Origin: Brevundimonas sp. UBA7635 | Lineage (GTDB): Bacteria > Pseudomonadota > Alphaproteobacteria > Caulobacterales > Caulobacteraceae | NCBI GenBank assembly: GCA_002483865.1 | Contig: DLIT01000037.1 | Coordinates: 2,632 to 8,365 of the forward strand | Length of the DNA: 5,734 bases | Direction of reading: 5' to 3' | In this document: positions 5,306-5,734 of the stretch, in pieces | How the letters are laid out: each line of letters opens with the position of its first letter | Numbering within the stretch: position 1 is the first letter of the stretch | Notes under the pieces: model-generated | What the model saw: the letters and a program-made list of their open reading frames with translations, nothing else | What the model was told of the DNA's origin: nothing | The model's database searches: none | Made by a program: the position numbers and the translations under genes

Positions 5306-5734
5306 ATGACCTCAAAATCCCTCCCGTCCCCCGCCGATGTCGTCAATTTCTGGATCCAGGCGGGTCCGGAAAAATGGTTCGCCGAGGATCTGGCATTTGA
5401 CGAAGCCTTCAAGACAGCCTGCCTTGACGCCCATTATGCAGCGGCGCGGCGCGAGCTGGACGGCTGGATGGACACAGCCGAGGGAGCGCTGGCTCTGATT
5501 CTGCTGCTGGACCAGCTGCCGCGAAACGCCTTTCGTGACACAGCCCATATGTTCGCCACCGATCCCCTGGCCCTGATGTTTGCCAACCAGGCTATTGAGC
5601 GCGGCCTTGATCGGCATGTGGATGCAAACCTGCGCCCCTTTATCCTGATGCCGCTGATGCATTCCGAGTCGCTTGGGGATCAGGATCGCCTGCTGGAACT
5701 GCTGGAGGAGGCCGAACATCCCGAAACCTGGCGC
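5306..5734 (+). CDS. DUF924-family protein, 3' end cut off by the window
   Basis: The visible 143 residues belong to the DUF924 family, small helical (TPR-like) cytoplasmic proteins of unknown biochemical function and about 180 residues. Key motifs are VVNFW (residues 12-16), KWF (23-25), ILLLDQLPRNAFRDTAHMF (65-83) and LRPFILMPLMHSESLGDQ (109-126), which matches the usual PFMHSED block. About 40 C-terminal residues lie outside. The ATG at 5306 gives the normal N-terminus. An in-frame GTG at 5285 would add seven residues but lies against the terminator. The ATG at 5298 is in another frame and stops at once. No Shine-Dalgarno sequence precedes 5306. CTATCAT (5292-5298) is placed like a -10 element whose start would fall at or next to the ATG, suggesting a leaderless mRNA. 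The family call is firm; the function is unknown. Confidence 0.9.
   Translation, partial: MTSKSLPSPADVVNFWIQAGPEKWFAEDLAFDEAFKTACLDAHYAAARRELDGWMDTAEGALALILLLDQLPRNAFRDTAHMFATDPLALMFANQAIERGLDRHVDANLRPFILMPLMHSESLGDQDRLLELLEEAEHPETWR

Overview
The window looks like chromosomal DNA of an alphaproteobacterium, most probably a member of the Caulobacterales. The grounds are separate nuoC and nuoD genes in the order nuoA-B-C-D, a base composition of roughly 60% G+C, sigma70-type promoters with Caulobacter-like -10 elements, and the protein sequences of the Nuo subunits. The genus cannot be fixed from this window.

Left part (1-2453, minus strand): the promoter-proximal end of the respiratory complex I operon, nuoA-nuoB-nuoC-nuoD. 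The genes overlap or nearly touch and are probably translationally coupled. nuoD runs off the left edge. They encode one short membrane subunit (NuoA) and three subunits of the peripheral Q module, including the carrier of cluster N2 (NuoB) and the quinone-site subunit (NuoD).

Middle (2454-4229): a 210-base divergent intergenic region separates nuoA from a plus-strand AbgT-family transporter gene. A good Fur-box-like dyad lies about 100 bases from both starts. The transporter keeps the key AbgT residues. No p-aminobenzoyl-glutamate hydrolase gene lies beside it within the window.

Right part (4230-5290): a tRNA island with one tRNA-Asp(GUC) on plus, two identical tRNA-Gln(UUG) copies on minus and one tRNA-Pro(CGG) on plus. 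All four encode CCA. Recognisable promoters precede the Asp gene, the Gln pair and the Pro gene, and a strong intrinsic terminator lies downstream of the Pro gene. A consensus DnaA box sits just upstream of the tRNA-Asp promoter, and an inverted copy of the tRNA-Asp 3' end lies just behind that gene. The 260 bases between tRNA-Asp and the first tRNA-Gln hold only a 58-codon ORF that may be a fragment of an acetylglutamate kinase start.

Right edge (5306-5734): the first 143 codons of a DUF924-family protein gene, possibly expressed from a leaderless transcript.

Overall this is ordinary core-genome content. I see no phage, transposon, CRISPR or defence system and no clear sign of an undescribed multi-gene system. 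The points worth a second look are small regulatory and structural features around the intergenic regions and the tRNA genes.
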